Part shown: piece after piece, positions 32,991 through 44,599 of the stretch
Layout: each line of letters opens with the position of its first letter
Position numbering within the stretch: the first letter of the stretch is position 1
Source of the DNA: Gnetum montanum
Taxonomy: Eukaryota; Streptophyta; Gnetopsida; Gnetales; Gnetaceae
Direction of reading: 5' to 3'
Assembly (NCBI GenBank): GCA_015680685.1
Contig: MNCI01022649.1
Location: 65,890 to 129,889 of the forward strand
Length of the DNA stretch: 64,000 bases
Made by a program: the position numbers and the translations under genes
The notes under the pieces: model-generated
The model's input: the letters and a program-made list of their open reading frames with translations, nothing else
Told to the model about the DNA's origin: nothing
Databases searched by the model: none

Positions 32991-35413
32991 TCAATATTTA
33001 ATAGGTGAAACCATTCTACGATTTTCTTTACTTTTCCAAGGTTCTACCATGAGCACAAAATTGTTAACTGCTTATTCAATATTCCAAATCTCCACTCTTA
33101 ATGATAGTCATTGGGTGTTAAATTTGATGCTTAGGCACCAAATCCTATTTTTTGATTCTTGTCATATGTTTCTTGTTTCTTACTATTTTTTTTACATTCT
33201 TTAATATATTTTTCTTTCTTTTATAGTTTTTCTATTTTTTACTCATTTTTCATTCATTAATATGTTGTAAATTGTTTATACATTGTTCTATTTTACCATT
33301 TTCCATGATTTTTACTATCTTTCATGTACACATTTTTATTGAAGTTTTCAATAAAGTGTAAAAGAATAAAACAAGATATAGTTCAAGAAATGAGAATTTC
33401 ACTCTATATTGTCAAATAATTAAAGTAATGATTATATATGTAGTGAGATCACATCATCCATCCACTCATTTCCAATAATAAGAGGTTCTTACCATGGCCA
33501 TAATGACATTATATTCATAATAAAACTAAAATAAACTTGTGATTATTATGCCTAGATATTAAAGAAAAGAACCAAGTGGGAATGAAAAGAGGATGACATC
33601 AAGGGTATTTGTGAATTCTCTAAAGCTACTACTATGAGTCTTATCCTATTGTTAAGTTGTATTATTTACTTGATTTCTAATAAGAAATGGAAGTATGTAT
33701 GAAATAAGTGTTTCCTTATCATGTTGCTAGAAAGAAATGTTACCCATGTTTGAAGGTAGTCCTCTGGTAACATTGACACATTAATAACCTAATAAATGTC
33801 CAAAATAAAATCTTCTGGGGGTTCCACTAGAAATACATGTTACCCATTCCTGAAGGTAGGTAACTTCTTAGAAATTTCAAGGTTTCTTAGACTCACATTG
33901 GTTGTAGGGCTAGAAATATATGTTACCGATACCTTAAGGTACAACTCTACCCAATGGCCAAATCTCCTTTAAAAAAATAAAGTGTGCTATTAATAAATTG
34001 CTTTCTTAAACTTTACTGCCAAGTGTTAATACTCTTTGTAGTTGTTAGGTTTAGGATGATGTAATGTGATGTCATTGGTAAGTAGTATGGACTTATTTTT
34101 TCTCTTGGACAAAAGGGCTAATGATCACTTTAACCATGCATCACACATAGAATTCATTATGCCTATGGTTAGACATCTTACATTCCATTCTCTACAATCC
34201 TTGCTACTTCCATTCTACCTCACTACTATATACAATCATAATTTAATGGTTTTGTATAATATAGAGTTATTTTCTCATTAAGGCAATACTAAAATGTGTG
34301 TCTTGGAAGATAGGTGTGTTTTACATTCAACTCCTTGAGTGTCTATGGATATTTGTAGGTGTAGTTGTACAAGGGTACTAAGGGTTAAAGCTTACTTTGG
34401 GAAGGACCAAGTTGTATAACTCTTATGCTTCATACCTGATGACTAATTCCACATCATCTTGTACTTTTAGAACACTTAAAGTATCATTTTTGATTTCCTA
34501 TTTAGTCATCTTTGATCATACATTTGGCATTTTTTAGCATCCATCTTCTATAGACTTAATCAACTTAGCTTGCTCAAATTCCTTTTTTTCACACACTTTT
34601 GACAACTAGTTCTTATATTATGAGCATTACCTATGATGAAATACCCTTTAGACCATCTATATATCTTCTATAATATCCTTTTTGCTCAATATTTCCTTCA
34701 AAAATTACTCAAAATCTTGAAAATTTTAAAGGTAATATCATAGATATGATGAATTAGTTCCTTCTATATGCACATTCACAATGTCATATCTATGATGTGT
34801 GCTTGATAAAATCCTATATATATGCATGGGGATTTAGAAAATATTTCATTTCTCTCATTTCATGCATAGGGAGTTCATGTTGTTTTTCTAACCCTCTAAC
34901 ACTTGAACTTCTTAGCTTCATAACTTCCTCATTATAATTCTGATTTGCATGATTCTTAAACCCTTTTGTTCAGAAAGTGACCAACTTAGTTATGGGAGAG
35001 ATTATTGCACATAGTGTATGTAGTCTATGTAATTGGAATCAAATGTTTCTAACAATTGGAAGAACATATTAAGTGTAAGAACAATAAGAATTGATTACAT
35101 TTTAATTAAATAACTAAATGAAGGCTAATGAACTTAACAAGTATTCCTAATAAACCATTCAAACACATGTTAAATAAGAGATTAACAATTTTGAGAGGTT
35201 ATAAAGAACAAAATTGTTTTTTTAAAAAATAGAAAATACAATAATTAAGGGTTTCTTTTGAATTTTTTCTAACTATGCAATCTTAATGAGAGCTAAAAAT
35301 TAATAATAAGGATTGATCTTGATTAAACCAAAAAACTCAAGGATGAATTATGAACTATTAGAAACTTATTTGAAATCTTTGGGTAATCTTAAATGAATCC
35401 TTTATCATTACAG
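32991..35413 (+). other. A3 spacer between integrase and ORF3
   Basis: The stretch is about 2.4 kb, without coding remnants, and alignable in blocks with the A2 spacer (gatgacatcaagggtatttg near 33591; the cctatggttagac block near 34160). At 34740-34823 it has tatcatagatatgatg and tgtcatatctatgatg followed by TATATATAT (34815-34823). The same atatctatg word occurs in A3's LTR U3 (near 14808). It ends CATTACAG before the ORF3 ATG. Confidence 0.6.
34740..34823 (+). promoter_or_regulatory. LTR-like internal promoter candidate in A3
   Basis: Inverted copies of atatcatagatatg and a TATA box (TATATATAT at 34815-34823), about 590 bases before ORF3. It lies at the same relative place as the A2 block (9488-9572) but is built from A3's own LTR motif. 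The role is inferred. Confidence 0.4.
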
Positions 35414-38145
35414 ATGGTTCCTAAAAGACTTGCAGTTGTAGGACCCTCATAATAATAGAGTAAGAGGCCCAAAGGAAGAGGCTAATCCAAAGAACAAACT
35501 CTATAAGCTAAGCAAGAGGCCCAATCCTAGAGTATCCATCAACCTACATCTACAATGGGACAATCCATGCAAGCTAAAGTTGATGCATTATCTACTGAAG
35601 AGCAAAAAGAGTGTCTCGCATTATTAGATGAATGTATTAAAGTAATAAAGGAAAATTTCATCATGTGCACTTTCATAGTGGAACTTAAAATTTTGTTTTT
35701 GCTGATGTTCAAGAGAAACTCTAAGCCTATGCTTTAGCCTAGAATCTCACGTAACGATGAATGATACTTGGGGAAAGTATACCAGTTTTGGAAAAATAAA
35801 TAAGTTGATGTTACAATCATGATAGAAGGAATCATAGTGTCCTATTTAGTTGAGGAAATAGCATGGCATTTAAACTTCTCAACATTGGAGCCAACATAGT
35901 TGAAATCTTTACAATGTTCAACATAGAGGCAAGGAAGTTATGGCTACAGAGAACCTATGGGATAAGTGAGAAGGAATATAGTGGATTATAAATAGTTGAT
36001 AAAATCTACTTCAAGATGAGGCCCTATCATATATTCTCAACAAAAATATTAAATAGAATTTTCACCTATGCTACTAAAGGAAGAATTATCCTCCTGGGAA
36101 AATTCTAAGCTAATATGTCTTATTTATTATTTTTGGAAATCCATAGGAGATTTGAGGAGAAGATAGGGAAACTCATCCTACTATTTTCTTGAATTATCAG
36201 AAGACTATGCCAACAAGTAGGAATTCTTAGGTGTACTAAATATGTTCTTCACAAGGCCCAAAATGCTTCATAAGTGGATATTTCAAAACTAGTATAGTCT
36301 AAGAAAGATTAAGTGAAAAAACTAGTAGGCACTAAAGGAGCAATTAAGTCTATACCAACAAGAAATGTTCCAGCCATAGGAATAGAGTAAGTAGGACCAA
36401 ATGGATTAATAGTAGATATTAATAGACTAGGGCCAAGTGCTCCATTGACACAACAAGACTATAGATCCTCAATGAGCCATTTCCAACGAAAAGCTGGGGA
36501 AGTAGAGAGATCTCTAACATATAGAGTGAGAGATAATCCATGCAATCCTATAATATCAATAGAATATTCAAGTCATTAGATATTATTACAAGAAGGATGA
36601 TATCAAGATCAGGCACAAAAAATGTCCAAGAATTTTTCATTCTTCCAAATAAAGCTAGATATAGAAGAAGGAGCCATAGTGGTGGTTATGTAACATTAGG
36701 ATGTAGCAGGAGTTGTAGAAGTAATCATAGATCATATCAAGGAATATTTTAAAATTACTATTTTACCATCAATTGATCTACTTGAAGTAAAAGAAATTGA
36801 AACCATAGCAAAAATATTCATGGCCCCAAAAGAGAATGAGGATATTTTGGATCGATTGTTGCATACTTGGCAAGTGATCTAGAATCTTTTTAATATTCCA
36901 AGCAATATCATTATAGTGTAGTCATAACTAATCTCAAATATAAGAAAGCTAGTAATGATATAAACTAGCATAAAACAAGTTAAAAATGAGGTGTAGAGGT
37001 TGTAAGTAGAATTGGCTACATTAAGAGTCGAAAAGCAAGACCCTACACGATATATTTCGCTAGACTAGCTAGAATAATTTAGAGCCAAATAGATCAACCA
37101 ACTAATGGACAAATACATTCAAATGAATATGAAAAAGGAAAAGGAAACATGAAATTTCATAGTGCTAGAAGCAAAAATTCACACCCATGCTAAAGCGTTA
37201 ACTACCATAGAGTAAGAGAATAAGAAGATCTTTGTTGAAAATATGAGATTGAAAAAAAATGAGAAGCAGATAATGTGCTAGAAGAAAGCATTCATTAGCT
37301 AAGGGAGAAATTTACTAGCATCAACATTGAGATGAAAAATTGACCAAAGAAAATAGGACCTTATCAATGGAGGAAGTATGTGCTATATGGCAAAAGTTAG
37401 CCATTACAATCAACGCATGGCAAAATGAGACTAAGAAACATGAACAACTAAAGGAGCACTTTAGGGATTAAGTAGGAATATACAAGTAGATCAATGACAA
37501 GAAGATTTATATGGCTAAATCCAAGATCAACTCTATTATAACTTAAACACTTGATTGACAACCTATCTCGGATAGTCTTGCCCTTTTTCCCCATGCTAAG
37601 GTTAAGAATAAGGACTTATAGATAGAAGATTTAATCAAGTGCATGGGATTAGAAAATCTTCAATATGCTAATTTAGCCATGTTGATAGCAAGTAGACCCA
37701 TATTAGAACTAGAGTAGCAAGTGGCCATAGTATAGGCATTCTACAAGAAGGAGTTTATAGATAGAAAGGATGTACAACAAAAGCTCCATATTGCAAACTT
37801 TGACCTCCAAGTGGTTAAAGCTAGCTACTAGGATGAAAAATATGTGGTAGCAAATCTAGTTATGAGGATAAACAACTACCAAGAATTAAGAAAGATAGCT
37901 AGAGATCTTGAATATGAAAGAAGGTATTTCATAGTTGGATATGTGAAAATCAACAAAATGGTTTTGAAATGCCATGTTCATGGAAAATACCAACTCTAGT
38001 AAACATTGTTAAATTTTCCTAGATGGTACATGATCCAAGATCAAAGAAAGAGAACCTTTAGGCATTACTCAATAGTTACCAATTTCAGATACTCAATGAT
38101 AAAGGAAAGAATCCAATGAGGAAGCCACCACCGCTTGGAACCTAA
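35414..38145 (+). pseudogene. A3 ORF3
   Basis: ATG at 35414 directly after CATTACAG gives MVPKRLAVVGPS, the counterpart of MAPKRR in A2. The homologous globular region follows (tatggctacagagaacctatg near 35938; ifstkilnrift-like region near 36035-36060), then the block around 36655-36760, the coiled-coil stretch (37050-37960) and the conserved KPPPLGT end with a stop at 38143-38145. Stops are much more frequent than in A2, in line with A3's older LTRs. The position 3' of integrase shows that ORF3 is a regular third gene of this family, not an insertion peculiar to A2. Confidence 0.72.
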
Positions 38146-38372
38146 AGACTACATTGATCTTGTTTCTCTTTTTTTTTTATTTGTTTTTATCATATGTGTT
38201 AATCATGCAATGCATTATAATATCATAAACATCACTCAAACCACAATGTGACATTCATAGGAGAGTCAATCATTTATATAAATCATCATGTTGAAGTTTG
38301 TATATGACTCCACAATTTTGTAAGAAACTCCAATCTCATTTTGTTTTAACTCGAGGACGAGTTTTTAGTCAG

Positions 38373-38383
38373 CTGTGGGGGTA
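38373..38383 (+). other. A3 polypurine tract
   Basis: CTGTGGGGGTA directly before the 3' LTR start TGATAAAACC. Confidence 0.75.
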
Positions 38384-39235
38384 TGATAAAACCTTTTTGT
38401 TGTGGACTATGATTTCATAGCCCTACATATGTCTTCACAAATGTGATGTAGTGGAACATGGTCATGCCTATAATTACCAACCCATCATTGCATTAAAACA
38501 AAGAAATTTTTCTAACATTTAGCTAGATTCTTGTAGTTTGTTTTCGTAACTTAGATGTAGAGTTAGAGTAAATGCCCATAGTATAGTGAACTACAATTAT
38601 ATGAAGTATTTATTTGAGTGGATTATTCCTAAACATAATTCATGATAGCTAATAAAGATAAAAATTATTTTTCATCATTGGAACCTTTCACTTATCTTAA
38701 TTTTACTTTTCAATATATTTTCTTTTACATTTCACTTATGTTTTCTAAGTACTTTACTTTTCCAACATCTCTAAGTAAGGCAGTATAAGTATGACTAGTT
38801 TTCAGTGGAACATGGAAGTATTTGGTCACCTAGTAATGACTTCACTTGATTCTCTTAGTAGTGAATTCATTTGGTAATCCCAATAACAATTACATTAGCC
38901 TAGGACATGTACAGTAAGATAGGAATGGATACTTATCACCATAGGCTAGATTAGATTTATATTTTTATCACACTTAGACTTAGCATTCATATCCATTTTT
39001 ATCATGATAGCACTTAGTTTTAATTTGAACCAAATAACGTCATCCTATCATATACCTTACTAAGAGTTGAACCATACAACTTGCACTTGGCTAAGTATAT
39101 GTGAGAAGATAACAATCACAAACAATACATCAATTACTAGTATATTTACATTGTCCATCTATAGATTATGATCAAGTTGCATGTGAACACTCATGAGTTA
39201 TGTGATTAAGTGTTAGAATATCAAACCACTCATTA
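38384..39235 (+). repeat. A3 3' LTR
   Basis: 852 bases, TGATAAAACC to CCACTCATTA, followed by GATCT. It aligns with 14767-15571. Confidence 0.87.
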
Positions 39236-39696
39236 GATCTTAATCTAGATGTCTCTTTCCTTTATTGTATCTCTAATATCTCTTATTATGTATGTCTATG
39301 GATATTTTTCAATGATGGATATTGTATGCTCATTAATTCCTCTAATAACTATATTTATAGACCCTATGCTATCTTATCTTATTTCACAAGGATGGTTCCA
39401 TGATTCAACTTATACTTATATATCTAGATTAATAGTTAGTTTCTCTCATTATATTTCTTTTTCTCTTATGGTATTTTTGATCCATGTGCTCATATTTTTA
39501 TTGCTTATAGATTTGTATTCTTGATACACTTTCATGTTTCATAATTTTCCAATATTATTTTATCACTATCTTTAACTTATATTATTTTGATTTTCATTTG
39601 CAATAAAAATTTTCCACTAAGATTTCACGTAATTCAAGGTTTGGCCACATGTAATGCATTCTCTCCTAAGGCTAGGCAAGAGGGTGTTACACAAGT

Positions 39697-40189
39697 GTTA
39701 TGCTACTAGGTGAAACTAAAAAATAACGATGTTGGAATTGCAAGGAGATTATATGTCCATGCTTAATATTTATCACACTCATTCTATCAAATCATTTAGA
39801 CACATGGAAAGGTAAAGATTACACTAGTGCATTAATAAATTAAATTTCAATTAAAGGTAAATTTGAAACTATGTCAAAGTGCTATAATGGAGTAAAATAA
39901 TCTCAATTTTTATTGCCATATGCAAAGTATCCATGTACAAGACACCTGAATAAAGACTTTGAAAAACTACTTTACACATGCTATAAACACTCATTGAAAA
40001 TTATAAATCCTATGAAAATCAATTTGAAGAGCTTCCTTATGCTATCAACCAAATGGTATCATAAATGTAGTTGATACATGTATTTATATAGGCATTTATT
40101 GTAGTTACTTCAATGCTAATATATCAATGTAAGAGATCCTACATTGATGTTATTACATCAATATAGTCAATAGAAAGATGACTTATCAT
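39697..40189 (-). repeat. A1 left LTR, second part
   Basis: It continues the match broken at 1379 (tatgctactaggtgaaac against tatgctactaggttacc in A4). It holds the AATAAAAATTGAGATTATTT region on the minus strand near 39900, a TATA box (tatttatata, 40081-40090) and repeated TACATTGATGTA words at about 40120-40170. Confidence 0.82.
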
Positions 40190-40200
40190 ACCCTCATGAT
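40190..40200 (-). other. A1 polypurine tract
   Basis: Plus-strand taccctcatga, read on the minus strand as TCATGAGGGTA before the LTR start TGATAAGTCATC. Confidence 0.6.
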
Positions 40201-40229
40201 TGAGTAAAAATTTATTCTAGGTTTAACAA

Positions 40230-42520
40230 AATTGAGATAGAGTTTATTACAAAATGCAAGGTTGTCTTAATTGATTTGACTAAGCAGCGTGCTACATTAC
40301 AAAAACTTATTTGAGTAACTTTTACAAATTAGCATATGATAAAATTTGGATACATTGTTCTTACAAAAATATAGTGATCATAATGAAAAGACCAAAACAT
40401 ATGCCTTATGATGTGCATAGTTGTGATGGCTCCTCATGCCTTGGTGTTGGTTATGGCTACCTTGCTCCTACTGCTTTCAACTAGAATGCATTAATTAATG
40501 CCTTAATTTTCTCTTTCTTAGTTCTTGGATCATGAATGTGCTAAGAAACTTTACCTAAGTTTACTATTGTAGGTACCTCCCAAGGACATGATAGAGTTGG
40601 AAACATTTCATGAACATTGATGAACTAGGCAATGACACATTTTCATTCAATTTTAAACTTGAGCATGTTCTTTAGCTCCTAGTAGTTTTCCATCCTCGTG
40701 GCTATATTTTTGAGATAGTTCTTAAATTCTTAAACCTTGTATTAAGGACCTTAAGCTTTGTATTAGCAATTTGCAATTTTTGGCATGCTTCCTTGTGGAG
40801 ATTGTGCTCATTTTCATATAGCAAGTACAATTTGGTCAATTATTTTTTAAACTTTATTCTCATTTTATCAATAGCAGGCATAGCAAGATTTGCATGATGA
40901 AGGTCAGTTAGCTTCATATATTCCATTATCTCTTTTATTTGTAACTTCTTCATGTTTATTTCAACTTGATTGTATGCATTAAGTCCATCAAAGATGGGCT
41001 ACCATGCATCACCTTAGAGCTACTAGAGGGCTTGGTTTAGCTTCATCTTTGTTAATCTAATTTTGTTCTTGTTTATTACTTTTTGAATGTTCACTTAGTT
41101 CTTGTAGTGGTTTTTAAAGTTTTCGTTCTTTAGGATCTCATTCTTTTAGGTAGTGCTTTTGATAATTAGTTGTTGCCTAATAATTCACAACTCCTCCATA
41201 TAGATATTTTTTTTGGCTATTTTAGAAATCTACATGAACTTTTTCTAGTTGCTCCTACTAGTGTTGAAGGTATTCTTCAATTTATTCTTTTTTTTTCTAC
41301 CTTAAAGCAATAGTTAATTCTCCTTGTTAACTCTCCATTTTTTCCTCATTATGGTGAGGTCCATGTTTGTTACTTAGATCATTATTTTTAATAGGAACTC
41401 ATCAAAGATGACCCTTTCTTCTCCATCTCCACTTATTGTTACTTGGTCTTAAGCTATTCAAAGATCTCATCCCATGTAAGACTAGGTTGGTGAAGGATTG
41501 CATTTAACAATCAAACTCTAAGTCATATAACTTCAGTTATCAACTATTGATTAAGTGATATAACTTCTTAAAGTTGCATTTTAGCTATGATGAGCTTGCA
41601 CTTTCTTTTAATGAATGTTGACTAGATAGAAGTGATGTCTTCGTGAAGGTTAAAGAAATTAGGAAGTGATGGCATGATGCCCATTAGTCTCTTCAACACT
41701 TCCTCATGTTGAGATGCACTCATCCCCCTTAATTTGGTTTTTGTAGACATCTAGATATTTTTCATGGATGTGATGTTTAGAATCAATGTTGTAGAAATCT
41801 TCAAATATTTTTCTATCCTATCCATCATTACTTATACTATTCTTTTCTATTCTTTTCTTAGCATCACAATCATTATGGCTTCTTCCACTTCTTTAGCATG
41901 ATAAAGAAGGCCATACCATTACCGAAACTTTTTAGCAATTTCTTGGTAAGTAAGGTTACTATAATCCCTTCTATAGTAAGGTTTGCTAACATAGTAGTCT
42001 AGCTTTGTTATCTCATGAAAAGATTAGAGATCTTATCTTGTTACTAGATAATAGTTCATGTAACTTAATTGAAATGATTGATTATAGGATGATAATCATC
42101 TATTCCTATTTTAGGTACTTGATGAGATGTTTCTTGTTGTCTAGTTCTTGCTTTAGCATCTAAGGTTTCATAATAGCTACATGTGTCTAATTGTAGAGAC
42201 TGAACCTCATTTTGGAGTTTTAATGGTGGACTATCCTTTAACATTTCTTATTAGGATGTAGTGATGGATCTTCCAAGAATTTTCTTTGAATAATGAACAT
42301 TCACACCATTGTTTTGCAAAGTTCTCAAATTAGACATAAGAGAAGAAGTATCTTCCTACCTTTTTCATTCTCTTGAAAGTGCTTCTCAATTTCCAAGAAG
42401 ATGTGGTGTCAAGTTAATAGGGAATTTCCTACTAAGCATTTCACATACCTTTTCTATAATGGATGTAACCTGATTAGGTGATACCATTAGATTAATATGG
42501 TATAATGTGATTTTAATGTG
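40230..42520 (-). pseudogene. A1 ORF3 remnant
   Basis: On the minus strand the stretch aligns with ORF3 of A2 in many short pieces. The best is 41640-41905, read as VEEAIMIVM, then VMMDRIEKYLKISTTLIL and SASQHEEVLKRLMGIMPS, against SEGATMVVM, VVADHIKESFNVPVIPP and MEHEDALDHLLQIGEVMMS in A2. The part near 42150-42470 (KVCEMLSRKFPINLTPHLLG) has no clear partner in A2. Frames are broken throughout. It is the most decayed ORF3 here, as expected for the oldest layer. Confidence 0.62.
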
Positions 42521-42559
42521 GATCCTTTCAAGTAAGGTAAGTGTGTTACATGTCTTCTT

Positions 42560-43977
42560 TTCCACTTCATAATAGCATTGAACAAATTAATTCTTTATCT
42601 TATGGTATATTTTGTAGACATCTCTACAACTCATGTGTTTATGTTTGGAACTCCAAAGGCTTATGGATCAAATGCCATATCCTTGGTGTGGGGAGGAGGT
42701 AAACAGGATGTCCCACTAAAAGTTTGCTTACTAACAATGGTTTCATCAAAAATTATATTTTTACCAAAACATTTAAGTGAAATTGGAGTATAATAAATCT
42801 AATCTATAAGAAAAAATGAAATGAAAGAAATAAAAAAAATGATAGTACATACCAAGATTTATAGTGGTTTCCCTTGGAACTGCTTTCATTCCACAGGGCT
42901 ATCAAAATCTCTTCCTCCCTATGTTCCCTTCCAATCATCTTCAGTTCCTTAAATAACAACACTAATTTCAAGGATTTTCAATCTCCCTTTCGTACAATAA
43001 GAATTTCAAGAAAAAATCCTCACTAAATTCTACAAATCAATGAAAATAATAAAATGATACTTAGAAATTTTAAAATTTATTAGATTGCATTAAATGCATA
43101 CATAAACATGTAAAAGATACAAATTTTTAAACACAAAGATATAATAGAGATTTTTTTATTCAACTTTCTTTTTTACACATATAATCATTTTCTTGACACT
43201 TTCTTTGATATTTCTTGCTACTGCTAAAATACCAGTCTACATCCAATAATCCATCTCCACCTATGAACCAATGTCCAAGAGAGCTATGATGTTCATGGGG
43301 AAATGTTCCACCCTTAGAGACAAATGATAATGTTTACTTCTTAATGTTTTGTTTTTTTCATAATGTTTGAGGGGTTTTTTTAGCCATTTTGACTTTTATT
43401 TTTTGTCACTATTCCTCCAAAAAATTAGTTGACCTCAACATCTAATAGGTTGATCCATGATGAGGTTATTTGTTCTTTCATTGAAGTTTAAAAATGAACT
43501 CTCAGCTTGATTATTCTTCTTGCACGCAACCATCTAGATTTGGGTATTTGAAATCATTTACTTGTCATAGATAGGTTAACCTACTTAAAGGTTAGTTGAC
43601 CTTATGAGTGCTTCATTTTCTTTCTTCTAAACTTTGCTTGCTCTAGGGTAGGTCAATCTATTCCAAAGACTATCAACCTAATAAGTATGCATTATTTCCC
43701 TTTAGAGTTTTACTAGCTTCTAGGAGGTCAACCTTACTATGAGATATTAGATTGAGCTTAGAACTGCATATTTTTCTTTAACTTATGTACAACTTGCATT
43801 TGGGTTAGTTGATCTTACAAGTGATACTTAAGGTGGATTTTGTCATTCCAAATTTCCAATTCAATCAATAATATCTTCCTCTTTAGACATGATAGAATAC
43901 CCAAAGTCATAAAGAGTAAAATACAAGGTACTTATTTTGGAAGATGACAAGCACCACAAGCACACCTAGTGGAAACT
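42560..43977 (-). repeat. Copia (Sirevirus-like) LTR remnant
   Basis: On the minus strand, AAACCACTATAAATCTTGG (about 42850-42872) is a typical U5 segment of large copia LTRs. Upstream of it on that strand (43430-43830) lies a cluster of decayed GTCGAC-type palindromes. No gag or pol accompanies it. It occupies the place where A1's spacer, pol and most of gag should be. Borders are approximate: the left is the end of the ORF3 match, the right is the N1 LTR. Confidence 0.5.
43430..43830. repeat. Degenerate tandem repeat with GGTCRACCT palindromes
   Basis: Words such as agttgacct, ggttgatcc, ggttaacct, ggtcaatct, ggtcaacct and agttgatct recur in units of roughly 80-95 bases that also share a ctttgcttgctctaggg-like segment. 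All can be derived from aggtcgacct by CpG decay. CpG palindromes of this kind are known from Sirevirus LTRs. Confidence 0.6.
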
Positions 43978-44582
43978 TGTCACATCCCCATTTCCAAATG
44001 ATGCAATTGCCTAATGAAGATGGTATCTCTTCGTAACAAATGTTATTATTATCTTAACAAGACCTAAAGGGGTAGTTGTGATTAAGATGCAAAAGGGCAT
44101 GTTGTAATAATGGATGTGTCTCTTGAGGTAACCTTTGGGGGTTTGACCAAAGGCATTTATTCTTGGGGTTAGAGGTCATGCCAATAGGGGAATGGTGGAG
44201 CCAGTACAGGCAAGTCATGGGGTGATAGAGCTAGTATAGGTAAGTCACAGGAAGCTAGGTAAAGCAGGACAAGAAGTGGACTGGCCATCCCTTTTGGTTG
44301 GGTTATAGGCCTAACCATGGTGGTAGTGTTGGATTACCTCTAAGGTATAGATGCCAAAGGAAGAAAACCCCAAGGAACACTCTTAAAGCATGATCTAGAT
44401 ACACTATTCCCTATCAATAAAGCATCCTTTTCTTTCTTTTTCTACATTTTTCCTATTATTTCCTTTATACATGATACTAAATATCACTTATATTTTGCAT
44501 TGGTATATTTTCTTTGTACACATAATGTCTAATATATCATATATTTGACATTTGCCATGACATCTGGGGATGAGATGTCACA
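43978..44582 (+). repeat. N1 5' LTR
   Basis: 605 bases, TGTCACATCCCC to GAGATGTCACA. It holds an AATAAA near 44415. It aligns with 48893-49489, 62022-62593 and, on the minus strand, 58029-58512. Confidence 0.87.
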
Positions 44583-44584
44583 AT

Positions 44585-44596
44585 TGGTATTAGAGC
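44585..44596 (+). other. N1 primer binding site, initiator tRNA-Met type
   Basis: TGGTATTAGAGC, one base different (C to T) from TGGTATCAGAGC, two bases after the LTR. Confidence 0.85.
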
Positions 44597-44599
44597 AAA

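Larger units (their letters stand above)
14767..39235 (+). mobile_element. A3: Athila-like element with gag, pol and ORF3, hosting C1 and A4
   Basis: A3 spans 24.5 kb, but only about 13.3 kb is its own after removing C1 and A4. LTR ends are TGATAAAACC and CTCATCA/CTCATTA. The flanks AATCT (14762-14766) and GATCT (39236-39240) make a 5-bp duplication with one transition. The order is primer site, gag (split by C1), protease (just after A4), reverse transcriptase, RNase H, integrase, spacer, ORF3 and polypurine tract. It is the only Athila copy here with pol, so it represents the autonomous form, although decay is heavy: FMNN replaces the YMDD box. Confidence 0.87.
1380..39691. mobile_element. 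S: solo LTR of about 4.6 kb, interrupted by A2 and A3
   Basis: S begins TGTAACACCT (1380) and ends GGGTGTTACA (39682-39691), a perfect terminal inverted repeat of the TG...CA kind. It is flanked by CAAGC (1375-1379) and CAAGT (39692-39696), a 5-bp target-site duplication with one C-to-T change, and removing S restores A1's LTR. Its own sequence lies at 1380-4660, 13901-14766 and 39241-39691, about 4.6 kb after subtracting nested elements. No second copy or internal region is present, so it is best read as a solo LTR left by LTR-LTR recombination. It has no credible ORF: the hydrophobic open frame at 39249-39524 is an AT-rich chance product. The TGTAACACC start is common among plant Ty3/gypsy LTRs, but the lineage cannot be fixed from an LTR. 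Confidence 0.82.

Noticed and set aside
39249-39524. A 91-codon very hydrophobic open frame, possibly a membrane protein
   Set aside because: It lies in the last part of solo LTR S; T-rich sequence gives Phe, Ile, Leu and Ser by chance, and no homologue in the other repeats is visible.
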